Numbered from the stretch's first letter, positions 43,757-52,102 are shown. The stretch: 64,000 bases of DNA from Geomonas limicola (GCF_014193675.1 NZ_BLXZ01000001.1:310001-374000); one strand, 5' to 3'. Notes: a model not told the origin generated them from the sequence alone. Numbers and translations are program-made.

Positions 43757-44737
43757 CTATCCGCCGATGCGCGACATCGCGATGCTGGCCGCCTGCACCC
43801 CCTCTTCAGCCAATTTGTGCTGCCCCGGTTTCTCGCGCACGATGCGTCGCAGCGTCTGGCGCAGCAGCCCCGAGTCTCCGTAGGCCAGGAGTGCCTTCAG
43901 GTCTGCCGATTGTTTAGAAAAGAGACAGCCACGCACCTGGCCGGACGCACTCATCCTGATCCGGTTGCAGCTCTCGCAAAAGTGCCCGGACACCGGGGTG
44001 ATAATCCCGATGGCACCGGGCGCCCCTTCGATTTTGAAATTCCGTGCCGGTCCGGCCATCTCACCGCTCACCAGCGGCAGCAAGGGATACTTCTGCGCAA
44101 TCAGCTGCAGTATTTCGGCGCCGGGCACCGATTGAACGTCCCAGTCCTCGTCGCGCAGGGTCGGCATGTATTCGATGAAGCGAACCGTACACGCCTTTCT
44201 CCTGGTGAGCGCTGCGAAATCGAGTATCTCGTGGTCGTTCACCCCGCGCATCACCACCATGTTGATCTTTACCGGTGGGAAGCCAGCCCGTTCAGCCGCC
44301 TCGATCCCTGCCAGTACCCGGAAAAGGTCGCCGCCCCTGGTGATTCGGGAAAAGTTTCCCGGATCAAGAGAGTCCAGACTCACGTTGAGGCGCGCCACTC
44401 CGGCATCCCGCAGAGGGAGCGCCAACTCCTCGAGAAGGATTCCGTTGGTGGTGAGGACCAACTCGTGCAGGCCCGGTATCTCCGTCAGGCGCTTCAGGAA
44501 CGACACCAACCCCTTGCGTACCAAGGGCTCGCCACCGGTGATCCGGATCTTTCGAATGCCACAGGCCAAGCTGGCACAGGCCATCCGGTACAGCTCCTCA
44601 TAGGAGAGCACCTCCTGGTGATCGAGCTTGGCTACCCCACCGGCCGGCATGCAGTAGCGGCAGCGCAGGTTGCAACGGTCGGTAACCGAGAGTCTCAGGT
44701 AATTAATCCGCCTGCCGTAGCCATCGATCATTTCCAT
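43757..44737 (-). CDS. moaA: GTP 3',8-cyclase, molybdenum cofactor biosynthesis
   Basis: The protein has 326 residues from ATG 44737 behind GGAGGA. The radical SAM cluster motif is CNLRCRYCMPAGG (about 23-35). GEPLVRKG and NGILLEELALPL follow. The second cluster near the C-terminus has CESCNRIRMSASGQVRGCLFS. The protein ends in Gly-Gly as MoaA requires. It starts pterin synthesis from GTP. Both NarG (molybdenum) and the tungsten-type AOR in this window need the product. Confidence 0.96.
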   Translation of the reverse strand: MEMIDGYGRRINYLRLSVTDRCNLRCRYCMPAGGVAKLDHQEVLSYEELYRMACASLACGIRKIRITGGEPLVRKGLVSFLKRLTEIPGLHELVLTTNGILLEELALPLRDAGVARLNVSLDSLDPGNFSRITRGGDLFRVLAGIEAAERAGFPPVKINMVVMRGVNDHEILDFAALTRRKACTVRFIEYMPTLRDEDWDVQSVPGAEILQLIAQKYPLLPLVSGEMAGPARNFKIEGAPGAIGIITPVSGHFCESCNRIRMSASGQVRGCLFSKQSADLKALLAYGDSGLLRQTLRRIVREKPGQHKLAEEGVQAASIAMSRIGG

Positions 44738-44971
44738 GTCAGATCCTCCGCAAACTCCGCCCCCACCTTGCCATGACCATGCGGGCCGTTGTTCGCTTGC
44801 ACATGGCAATTTCGATACCAACATGCAGCCAGAATTCACCAAGGAAGTCGTAGAGCGGACGGAACAGGGTTGCCAGGTACCTTATCTGACTATGTTTTTG
44901 CTCTTTTTAACCGGAAAGGCGTTGGAAAGACCAGGGGGGAAATCGGATCAGGAGCAAGGGGGAGAGCGCAC

Positions 44972-45029
44972 GTTCCACAATGTAGCATGCGTTCCGCTTT
45001 GGAGCATCGCAAGTGTTCTATTCTGGAGC
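44972..45029 (+). promoter_or_regulatory. Candidate enhancer sites for the sigma-54 activator (GTTCY-N5-GGARC)
   Basis: GTTCCGCTTTGGAGC (44991-45005) and GTTCTATTCTGGAGC (45015-45029) are near-palindromic, spaced 24 bases centre to centre. A weaker copy, GTTCCACAATGTAGC, starts at 44972. They lie 100-160 bases upstream of the -24/-12 promoter, the usual place for NtrC-type activators. The same motif occurs at 55337 ahead of the second alcohol dehydrogenase. Confidence 0.7.
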
Positions 45030-45129
45030 GCACCCTTTTCGGTCACCACCCCACCGCACCGTTGGCAATTGCATGTAAGGTGCCGTTTTAAAACCCCTTT
45101 TCCATAAACACTGCATCTTAACGGCATTC

Positions 45130-45146
45130 TGGTATGCGGTTTGCGA
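45130..45146 (+). promoter_or_regulatory. Sigma-54 promoter of the Fe-alcohol dehydrogenase gene
   Basis: TGGTATG-CGGT-TTGCG shows the invariant GG (45131-45132) and GC (45143-45144) ten bases apart, matching the -24/-12 consensus. Start of transcription is expected near 45156, with a leader of about 90 bases. Confidence 0.78.
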
Positions 45147-45247
45147 TGCCCTAGAAAACCGTTTTACGAAACCGTATGCACAAATTCACACCAGGCAGGA
45201 CAGACACGGGTGGTGACGCCCGAAACTACACGAGGGGGACAGACACA

Positions 45248-46411
45248 ATGGCATTAGGAAAACAGACGTACGGCTTTTTCATCCCGACAGTATCTCTTAT
45301 GGGCATCGGTTCGGCCGAGGAGACCGGCCCGCAGGTGAAGGCGCTGGGCGCGTCCAAAGCGCTTTTGGTCACTGACAAGGGGATCAAGGCCATGGGTATG
45401 GCCGACAAGATCAAGGAGCAGGTCGAGGCGGCCGGCGTCCAGGTGGTGATTTTTGACGGTGCCGAACCGAACCCCACCGACCTCAACGTAGCTGACGGCG
45501 TGAAGGTGTACCAGGAAACCGGCTGCGACGCCATCATCACCCTGGGGGGCGGCAGCTCCCACGACTGCGGCAAAGGCATCGGCCTGGTGATCGGCAACGG
45601 CGGCGTGATTCGCGACTTCGAAGGGGTCAACAAGAGCACCAAGCCGATGCCCCCGTTCATCGCCATCAATACCACCGCCGGCACCGCCAGCGAGATGACC
45701 CGTTTCTGCATCATCACCAACACCGATACCCACGTGAAGATGGCAATCGTCGACTGGCGCTGCACCCCGAGCGTCGCCATCAACGATCCCTTGCTCATGG
45801 TCGGCAAGCCGGCGGCACTCACCGCAGCTACCGGCATGGACGCCCTGACCCACGCAGTCGAGGCGTACGTCTCCACCATCGCCACCCCGATCACCGACGC
45901 CTGCGCCATCAAGGCCATCGAGCTGATTGCCCAGTACCTCTCCCCCGCAGTCGCCAACGGTGACGACCTGGAAGCCCGCGACAAGATGGCTTACGCCGAG
46001 TACCTGGCCGGCATGGCCTTCAACAACGCAAGCCTCGGCTACGTGCACTCCATGGCGCACCAGTTGGGCGGCTTCTACAACCTGCCGCACGGCGTATGCA
46101 ATGCGATCCTTCTGCCGGCCGTTTCCGCCTACAACCTGATCGCCTGCCCGCAGAAGTTCGCCGACATCGCGGTGGCCCTCGGCGAGAATATCGACGGGCT
46201 CTCGGTGACCGAAGCGGCCGAGAAGGCCATCGCCAAGATCCGCAGCCTGTCCGCCTCCATCGGCATCCCGACCGGCCTCAAGGCGCTGAACGTGAAGGAA
46301 GAGGACCTGAAGGTCATGGCGGAAAACGCCAAGAAGGACGCCTGCCAGTTCACCAACCCGCGCAAGGCAACACTCGAGCAGGTTATCGACATCTTCAAAG
46401 CGGCGATGTAG
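45248..46411 (+). CDS. Iron-containing alcohol dehydrogenase (group III)
   Basis: The protein has 387 residues from ATG 45248 behind GAGGGGG. NAD binding is seen in ITLGGGSSHDCGKGIG. The metal site has Asp and His in GMDALTHAVEAY, and His residues in GYVHSMAHQLGGFYNLPHGV. These are the ligands of the Fe-ADH family, which interconverts primary alcohols and aldehydes. A sigma-54 promoter and activator sites precede it. The aldehyde oxidoreductase gene follows, so it likely supplies aldehyde to that enzyme. Confidence 0.95.
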   Translation: MALGKQTYGFFIPTVSLMGIGSAEETGPQVKALGASKALLVTDKGIKAMGMADKIKEQVEAAGVQVVIFDGAEPNPTDLNVADGVKVYQETGCDAIITLGGGSSHDCGKGIGLVIGNGGVIRDFEGVNKSTKPMPPFIAINTTAGTASEMTRFCIITNTDTHVKMAIVDWRCTPSVAINDPLLMVGKPAALTAATGMDALTHAVEAYVSTIATPITDACAIKAIELIAQYLSPAVANGDDLEARDKMAYAEYLAGMAFNNASLGYVHSMAHQLGGFYNLPHGVCNAILLPAVSAYNLIACPQKFADIAVALGENIDGLSVTEAAEKAIAKIRSLSASIGIPTGLKALNVKEEDLKVMAENAKKDACQFTNPRKATLEQVIDIFKAAM

Positions 46412-46430
46412 TTCGTCGTCGCCACGGGCG

Positions 46431-46470
46431 GCAAATCCCCCCTGTCCCCCCTTCGCAAAGGGGGGACGCG
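46431..46470. repeat. Intergenic CCCCC/TTCGCAAAGGGGG repeat
   Basis: This third near-identical copy of the repeat at 8334 lies just after the alcohol dehydrogenase stop and before the riboswitch. Confidence 0.8.
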
Positions 46471-46591
46471 GGGGCGCCAGCGGCGCTTCGTGGCAACACC
46501 TCGGTGTCCGACAAGCTTTGAATGGCGGCCCCGGCAGCAACTTGGCAGCGTACACCGGGCACGGTGTGCGGCACCCATATCTGACAGACAC

Positions 46592-46676
46592 GGAAATCTC
46601 CGAGCCATGCAGCCTACAAGGGAAACCTCAGGGCGCCAGGCCAACGGGTTTCGCTGGAAACGGCGGAGCCTCCCTT
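46592..46676 (+). ncRNA. Molybdenum/tungsten cofactor riboswitch (Moco/Tuco RNA) ahead of aor
   Basis: The stretch has the conserved blocks I associate with the Moco RNA motif: CTCCGAGCC (46598-46606), GCCTACAAGGGAAACC (46612-46627), GGCCAACGG (46639-46647) and GGAGCCTCCC (46665-46674). CTCCG at 46598 pairs with CGGAG at 46664. GTTTC and GAAAC (46648-46661) form an inner hairpin. A GCCCGCGCGGGC palindrome follows at 46689-46700 and may be part of the expression platform. The place, 66 bases before the start of a tungsten-type pterin enzyme, fits the function. I could not decide between the Moco and the shorter Tuco variant. Confidence 0.85.
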
Positions 46677-46742
46677 TTGGAAAGGAGTGCCCGCGCGGGC
46701 GACGCGCGGCTATTACATATTTAACAGGGAGCTCGATCAAGC

Positions 46743-48473
46743 ATGGACAAGATATTTCGCGTTAACATGACGGACCTCAGCACCAAGATTGAAGCGGTAC
46801 CGGCAGCCTGGGCTGGGCTAGGTGGCCGCGGCCTCACCTCGACCATCGTGGCGGCCGAAGTCCCCCCCACCTGCCATCCGCTCTCGGCACAGAACATCCT
46901 CTGCTTCGCACCGGGGCTTTTGACCGGCACCCCCGCCGCCAACTCCGGCCGCCTCTCCGCCGGCGCCAAGAGCCCGCTTACCGGCGGAATCAAGGAAAGT
47001 AACGCAGGCGGCACCGCGGCCCAGATGCTGGCAAAACTCGGCGTCAAGGCCCTGATCATCGAGGGCGCACCGAAGGACGGCACCTGGTACAACCTGAGCG
47101 TCGGGGTGAACGGGGTCACCATCAACGAGGAGAAAGAGCTTTTGGGGCTCGGCAACTTCGCCGTCATCGACGCCGTGGAGGCGCGCCTGGGCAAGAAGAC
47201 CGGCGTCCTCACCATCGGCCCGGCCGGCGAATTGAAGATGACTGCCGCGAACATCTCGGTGAAGGACCCGGATTCCAAGATCCGCAGCCACGGCCGGGGC
47301 GGCTTGGGCGCGGTCATGGGCAGCAAGCAGATCAAGTTCATCTCCATCGATGGCGAGGGCGCACCGGGCGTTAAGATCGCCGATCCGGAGAAGTTCAAGA
47401 CCGCAGCGCGTGCCTTCTCGAAGGCCCTCCTGGAGCACCCGGTTTCCGGCGAAGGGCTGCCGACCTACGGCACCAACGTCCTGGTCAACATCCTGAACGA
47501 AGCCGGCGGCCTCCCCACCAAGAACTTCAGCATGGGGCAGTTCGAGGCGCACGACAAGATCTCCGGCGAAACCATGAACGAGGTGATCGCCTCCCGCAGC
47601 GGCAAGGTGAAGCACGGCTGTCACGCCGGCTGCATCATCCAGTGCTCCCAGGTCTACAACGACAAGGACGGCAAGTACATCACCTCCGGCTTCGAGTACG
47701 AGACCATCTGGGGGCTGGGCGCCGACTGCTGCATCGACAACCTGGACGATATCGCCCGCGCCGACAACCTGATGGATGACATCGGCATCGACTCCATCGA
47801 GACCGCGGTCATGTTCGGCGTCGCCATGGAGGCGGGTATCCTGAACTGGGGTGACTCGAAAGAGATGCTGCGCATGTTGCGGGAGGAGATCGGCAAGGGA
47901 ACCGCACTGGGCAGGATCCTCGGGGGCGGTGCCGCCTCGGTGGGACGCACCTATGGCGTGACCCGGGTCCCGGTGGTAAAGAACCAGGGGATCCCGGCCT
48001 ACGACCCGCGTTCGGTGAAGGGGATCGGCATCACCTACGCGACCAGCACCATGGGTGCCGACCACACCTCGGGCTACACCATCGCGACGAACATCCTGAA
48101 CGTGGGCGGCTACGTCGACCCGCTCAAGAAAGAAGGCCAGGTGGAGCTGTCCCGTAACCTGCAGATCGCCACCGCAGCGGTCGACTCGACCGGCATGTGC
48201 ATCTTCGTCGCCTTCCCGGCCCTCGACATCCCGGAGTGCCTGCCGGCCCTGATCGACATGATCAACGCCCGCTTCGGCATCGCCCTGACCGGCGACGACG
48301 TGACCAACCTCGGCAAGCACATCCTGAAGCTCGAGCGCAAGTTCAACACCGAGGCCGGTTTCACGAACGTGCACGACCGCCTGCCGGACTTCTTCAAGAA
48401 CGAGCCGGTAGCTCCGCACAACGCGGTCTGGGATTTCACCGACGCCGAGATCGACGCGTTCTGGGACTTCTAA
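46743..48473 (+). CDS. aor: Aldehyde:ferredoxin oxidoreductase (tungsten-bispterin type)
   Basis: The protein has 576 residues with GGAG ahead of ATG 46743. The N-terminal domain has SGRLSAGAKSPLTGGIKESN, the pterin-binding signature. The [4Fe-4S] ligands are in HGCHAGCIIQCSQ plus the distal Cys in DSTGMCIF. The spacing here is C-x3-C-x3-C, against C-x2-C-x3-C in the Pyrococcus enzyme. It oxidises aldehydes to carboxylic acids and reduces ferredoxin, or runs in reverse. Tungsten is inferred from the family. No separate ferredoxin or NAD subunit gene adjoins it. A cofactor riboswitch precedes it and cofactor genes follow. Confidence 0.93.
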   Translation: MDKIFRVNMTDLSTKIEAVPAAWAGLGGRGLTSTIVAAEVPPTCHPLSAQNILCFAPGLLTGTPAANSGRLSAGAKSPLTGGIKESNAGGTAAQMLAKLGVKALIIEGAPKDGTWYNLSVGVNGVTINEEKELLGLGNFAVIDAVEARLGKKTGVLTIGPAGELKMTAANISVKDPDSKIRSHGRGGLGAVMGSKQIKFISIDGEGAPGVKIADPEKFKTAARAFSKALLEHPVSGEGLPTYGTNVLVNILNEAGGLPTKNFSMGQFEAHDKISGETMNEVIASRSGKVKHGCHAGCIIQCSQVYNDKDGKYITSGFEYETIWGLGADCCIDNLDDIARADNLMDDIGIDSIETAVMFGVAMEAGILNWGDSKEMLRMLREEIGKGTALGRILGGGAASVGRTYGVTRVPVVKNQGIPAYDPRSVKGIGITYATSTMGADHTSGYTIATNILNVGGYVDPLKKEGQVELSRNLQIATAAVDSTGMCIFVAFPALDIPECLPALIDMINARFGIALTGDDVTNLGKHILKLERKFNTEAGFTNVHDRLPDFFKNEPVAPHNAVWDFTDAEIDAFWDF

Positions 48474-48777
48474 CAGCGGCGCAAAAACAGGCGGACGGGG
48501 CGATTGGCGTCCCCGTCCGTCAGCGAATCTCATCGGTTACCGGGCGTTAGCAGCACGGCGTCCGATTACCGCCCGATCGTTCAAGCTGCCTGTGCCCATC
48601 GATCTCCGGGGGTCCTCTCCCTCCCCTTCAAAGGGAGGGCCGGGGTGGGGATGGGGTCAACCAGGTCACCGCTGGCCCATCCCCCGCCTATCCTCCCCCT
48701 TGAAGGAGGAGGGACGCGCTGCCGACGGATTGGCTGGCCGGGTTAACCTGTTTCACGCAACAACCTAAGGTACCGCC
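48474..48777. other. Intergenic region with hairpin and C-rich repeats
   Basis: A stem of GGACGGGG with CCCCGTCC (48493-48519) follows the aor stop but has no T-run on the plus strand. C-rich/G-rich imperfect palindromes occupy about 48605-48650 and 48680-48715. No gene is seen; moaD begins at the right end. Confidence 0.6.
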
Positions 48778-49002
48778 ATGCAAGTAACGGTTAAGCTGTT
48801 CGCCACATTCAGAAACGGCAGGTTCAAGCTCGAGGAGCGCGAACTGCCTGAGGGGACGCTGGTCCGCCAAGTGGTGGCCGACCTGAGCCTCACCGACGAC
48901 GAGATAGGGATCATCATGATCAACGGCCGGCACGGCATGTTGGACCAGGAACTACTGCCGGGGGACGTGCTGTCGCTCTTCCCCCTGGTGGGCGGAGGCT
49001 GA
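48778..49002 (+). CDS. moaD: MoaD/ThiS-family sulfur carrier protein
   Basis: The protein has 74 residues with a beta-grasp ubiquitin-like fold (VTVKLFATFRNGRF, GDVLSLFPLVGGG). The C-terminal Gly-Gly is the site of adenylation and thiocarboxylation. It would pass sulfur to precursor Z in the making of molybdopterin. The adenylating enzyme gene starts two bases later. Placement by aor suggests a copy dedicated to that enzyme. Confidence 0.9.
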   Translation: MQVTVKLFATFRNGRFKLEERELPEGTLVRQVVADLSLTDDEIGIIMINGRHGMLDQELLPGDVLSLFPLVGGG

Positions 49003-49003
49003 C

Positions 49004-49852
49004 ATGAACGAAGCCCTCACCTTTCTTGAGGAGTGGTCCCGCGAGGGGATGCTCCCCTGGGCGGCACACTGCGCCGCCGTCAAACACTTCGGACTGAGTC
49101 ACGCCGCAGTGGAGCGTCTTGCACTGCAAAACGGACTTTTCCCCGCGCGCTACCAGCGTAACCGGATGATGATCGACGTCCACGAGCAGTTGCGGCTATT
49201 TTCCAGCGGGGTTGCCGTCATAGGCTGCGGTGGCCTGGGTGGCTACGTCATCGAAGAGCTGGCTCGCCTGGGGGTGGGTCACCTGGTGGCTGTCGACCCG
49301 GATGTCTTCGAGGAGCACAACCTGAACCGCCAGATCCTCGCCACGCCCAACAACCTGGGGCTGGCCAAGGTGGAAGCGGCCCGGCAGCGGGTCGAGCAGA
49401 TCAATCCCGCGGTCACGGTAACGGCGGTGCAGGATGCCTTCGGTCTGGCCAATGGACGCGAACTGCTGGCCGGGGTCGAGGTGGCGGTTGACGCCCTGGA
49501 CAGCATCTCCTATCGCCTGGAATTGGCCGAAGTAACCGGCGCGGTAGGCATCCCCATGGTGCACGGCGCGATCGGCGGCTGGTACGGCCACGTCGCCACC
49601 CAGTTTCCCGGCGAGGAAACGGTACAGGGCATCTACCGGCACTGGGTCGCCGGCAAGGGGATCGAGCAGCAGTTGGGCAACCCCGCCTTCACCCCTGCGG
49701 TCATTGCCAGCATCGAGGCCGCCGAGGTCTGCAAGATACTGCTGGGGAAGGGGGAACTTTTGCGCAACCGCAAGCTTTCCATCGATCTTTTGGAGATGGA
49801 GGTCCACGAGATCCCCTACGACCAACCGGTCAAGCTGGTCCGCGCCGCCTAA
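49004..49852 (+). CDS. MoeB/ThiF/HesA-family adenylyltransferase
   Basis: The protein has 282 residues. After an N-terminal extension of about 60 residues comes the E1-like domain: VAVIGCGGLGGYVIEELARL (nucleotide loop), DPDVFEEHNLNRQIL and DALDSISYRLELAEV. The paired CxxC zinc motifs of E. coli MoeB are absent, which is more like HesA/ThiF variants. It likely adenylates the Gly-Gly end of the MoaD protein encoded just before it. Confidence 0.9.
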   Translation: MNEALTFLEEWSREGMLPWAAHCAAVKHFGLSHAAVERLALQNGLFPARYQRNRMMIDVHEQLRLFSSGVAVIGCGGLGGYVIEELARLGVGHLVAVDPDVFEEHNLNRQILATPNNLGLAKVEAARQRVEQINPAVTVTAVQDAFGLANGRELLAGVEVAVDALDSISYRLELAEVTGAVGIPMVHGAIGGWYGHVATQFPGEETVQGIYRHWVAGKGIEQQLGNPAFTPAVIASIEAAEVCKILLGKGELLRNRKLSIDLLEMEVHEIPYDQPVKLVRAA

Positions 49853-50246
49853 GGAGCTCCACCGTCGGCAACGTTGGAAATATTTTTGCCACGGAGACAC
49901 GAAGTACACGGAGAACGGCAAAAAAATCTGAGAGGAACCCTACGTCTTTAGTTTTTGCTTTGCTCCGTGCTCTCCGTGTCTCCGTGGCAACATAGATTGC
50001 AGGTAGGTTTTTCGCACATGCCTGCTGGTATTATCCCCTCTTCATACCTTCGAAGCGCTTCCATTTGATTCCAGGTTTGTGTATTCCCCCGGTTGTGGTT
50101 TCTCCTTGCCGTCCGTGCCTCCGTGGCAAAGCCGCTTTTCGAATCCTGCACCCTCGGTATACTCATTTGAGCCCGATGCACCTCTTGTGATAGGTTGAAG
50201 TTGCAGCCGTGCTAGAACCTTGTGCGCTGCGGTCAAAGGAGAGGGT
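49853..50246. repeat. Intergenic region with three CACGGAG repeats
   Basis: Copies of the CACGGAG family lie at 49890-49916 (plus), 49964-49990 (inverted) and 50103-50131 (inverted). The rest of the 394-base gap shows no gene. I looked for a -24/-12 promoter here and did not find one with correct spacing. Confidence 0.65.
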
Positions 50247-50471
50247 ATGCTACTGGAACAGCTCGTGGAGAGGGAACAGAGAAAACCGGAGTATGACTGG
50301 GAATCCTACTACCAGTGGTTTTTCAGCGCGCAGGCCGGACACAACGTCGACGCCTACACGTTCTGGGAATGCAAGAAGTGCCTGACTATCAACCTGCTGC
50401 TTTTACCGGCACGCTATGGGAAATGCCGCTGCTGCGAGTTGATCTACCTGCCGGGCACCTCCCCAGCCTGA
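50247..50471 (+). CDS. Small zinc-ribbon-like protein of unknown function
   Basis: The protein has 74 residues from ATG 50247 behind AAAGGAGAGGG. The N-terminal half is acidic and aromatic (EYDWESYYQWFFSAQAG). The C-terminal half has WECKKC and, 14 residues on, KCRCCELIYLPG, which looks like a two-knuckle zinc site. I do not recognise a family. It lies between the MoeB-like gene and the convergent regulator gene and may belong to the aor unit. Confidence 0.75.
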   Translation: MLLEQLVEREQRKPEYDWESYYQWFFSAQAGHNVDAYTFWECKKCLTINLLLLPARYGKCRCCELIYLPGTSPA

Positions 50472-50553
50472 CAGGTCAATCGCGCCAGCGCAAACCCCGC
50501 AGGCTCAAAAAACACCGATCATACCAGCCAAGGGACGTGCGCCCTGCCCTCCC

Positions 50554-52086
50554 CTACTCGGTCAGCTCGAATTCCTTGATCTTGCGATAGAGGGTGTTGC
50601 GGGCAATCCCCAGGGCCCGTGCGGCCTCGGTGATGTTGCCGTCGCACTGGGCGAGGGCGGTACGGATGGTGTGAGCCTCGCTGTCCTTAAGATCGAAGAG
50701 CGGCGGCGCGATACCTTTTCGCGCCATCACCGCCAAAAGCCCCGACTCGGCCTCGCGCAGGTTCACCAGGAGCCGGTCCAGTTCCCCGTCCCCCATCTGC
50801 TCCAGACAGCGTCCCTGGGCGTAGCTTTTCAGCAGCGCCTCGACCCCCTTGCCCTCCTCAAGCAACCCATCCGACCCGGCCGCGGCACCCATGCTGCGCG
50901 GCGTAAAACTGGGGCCGTACATGAAGGTCCCCCCCAGGTGCTCGGGGAGGATGCTGCCACCGTTGCAGATGACGACCGCCCGCCGCATTACGTTGGCAAG
51001 TTCGCGGATGTTCCCCGGCCAGGCATACTGCTGCAAAAGCTCCACCGCCTCCGGGCTCAGCTTGATGCTGCGGTTTAACTGCTGCACGAAGTGCTCGGCC
51101 AAAAGCGGTATGTCCCCGGAACGGGCGCTCAAGGGCGGGATCTCGAGCCGGACCACGTTGAGCCGGTAGTAGAGGTCTTCCCGGAAGCTCTTGTCGCGGA
51201 TCGCCTGTTCCAGGTCCACGTTGGTTGCGGCGATCACCCTGACGTCGGTCTTGATGGGGCGCTCGCCCCCTACCCGCATGAACTCGCCGGTCTCCAGAAC
51301 CCGCAGGAGTTTGACCTGGATCTGCGGCGTGGCGTCCCCGATCTCGTCCAACAGGAGGGTGCCGTGGTTGGCCAATTCGAAGATGCCGCGCCGGGTCTGG
51401 TTGGCGCCGGTGAAAGCGCCCCTTTCGTGGCCGAAGAGTTCGCTCTCCAGGAGGTTCTCCGGCAGCGCCCCGCAGTTCACCGGAATGAAGGGCTGGCCGG
51501 CACGCTCGGAAGCGGCATGGATGAAGCGCGCCAGTACCTCCTTGCCGGTGCCGGTCTTGCCCTGGATCAGCACGCTGATGTTCTTGCCGGCGACCTTGTA
51601 GGCAAGCCCCACCATCTGCCGCATCGCCTCGGTTCTACCCACCCGGAAGCCGACCCCCTGGGCCACCTCGGCCCACTCCTCGTGCCCTCCCTCGCCCCGC
51701 GTCGGGTTGACGCCGGAACTGGCGGCCCGGGCCACCAGCCGCTCGATCTCCGCGATATCGTCGAAGGGCTTTTCCAGATACTCGTAGGCTCCCATCTGCA
51801 TGGCGGCGACGGCGGTCTTCACCGTGCTGTAGCCGGTCATGATGATCACCTCGCAGGCGGGCTGGCGCGCCTTCACCGCCTTGAGCAGGGTGAGGCCGTC
51901 GGTGTCAGGTAGCTTCAGATCCACCAGGGCCACGTTGAACGGTCCCCCGTCGAGCGCGGCGAGCGCCTCCGGGTGGTTCGAGGCGGTCACCACCGCGTAG
52001 CCGGCCCTGGTCAAGAGCCGCTTGAAGAAGGTGCAAACGTCAGATTCGTCGTCGATGATCAGGACCCGCACGGGCAACTCTGGCAT
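50554..52086 (-). CDS. Sigma-54-dependent response regulator (NtrC family)
   Basis: The protein has 510 residues from ATG 52086 behind GGGGGAG. The receiver domain has Asp56 in VALVDLKLPDTDG and Lys in EKPFDD. The AAA+ domain has GKTGTGKEVLARFIH (Walker A), the sigma-54-contacting ERGAFTGANQTRRG and TLLLDEIGD (Walker B). A Fis-type helix-turn-helix ends the protein (ITEAARALGIARNTLYRKIKE). It should activate -24/-12 promoters. The sigma-54 promoters at 45130 and 55177, with shared inverted repeats, are the obvious candidate targets. Its kinase is encoded 17 bases upstream. Confidence 0.95.
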   Translation of the reverse strand: MPELPVRVLIIDDESDVCTFFKRLLTRAGYAVVTASNHPEALAALDGGPFNVALVDLKLPDTDGLTLLKAVKARQPACEVIIMTGYSTVKTAVAAMQMGAYEYLEKPFDDIAEIERLVARAASSGVNPTRGEGGHEEWAEVAQGVGFRVGRTEAMRQMVGLAYKVAGKNISVLIQGKTGTGKEVLARFIHAASERAGQPFIPVNCGALPENLLESELFGHERGAFTGANQTRRGIFELANHGTLLLDEIGDATPQIQVKLLRVLETGEFMRVGGERPIKTDVRVIAATNVDLEQAIRDKSFREDLYYRLNVVRLEIPPLSARSGDIPLLAEHFVQQLNRSIKLSPEAVELLQQYAWPGNIRELANVMRRAVVICNGGSILPEHLGGTFMYGPSFTPRSMGAAAGSDGLLEEGKGVEALLKSYAQGRCLEQMGDGELDRLLVNLREAESGLLAVMARKGIAPPLFDLKDSEAHTIRTALAQCDGNITEAARALGIARNTLYRKIKEFELTE

Positions 52087-52102
52087 GCTGGCTCCCCCCT
52101 TT

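Larger units (their letters stand above)
44738..45247. other. Regulatory region between moaA and the Fe-alcohol dehydrogenase
   Basis: This 510-base divergent region holds three activator-like inverted repeats (44972-45029) and a sigma-54 promoter (45130-45146) for the rightward gene, described separately. The left part must carry the moaA promoter. No gene is seen. Confidence 0.7.

Noticed and set aside
46490..46765. Plus-strand frames across the aor leader
   Set aside because: The region is better explained by the cofactor riboswitch; the frames read through its conserved blocks.
46818..48533. 571-codon minus-strand frame opposite aor
   Set aside because: Antisense shadow; aor has clear family motifs and a start with Shine-Dalgarno.
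50132..50246. Sigma-54 promoter ahead of the small zinc protein
   Set aside because: AGGTTGAAGTTGCAG has GG and GC only eight bases apart, not ten.
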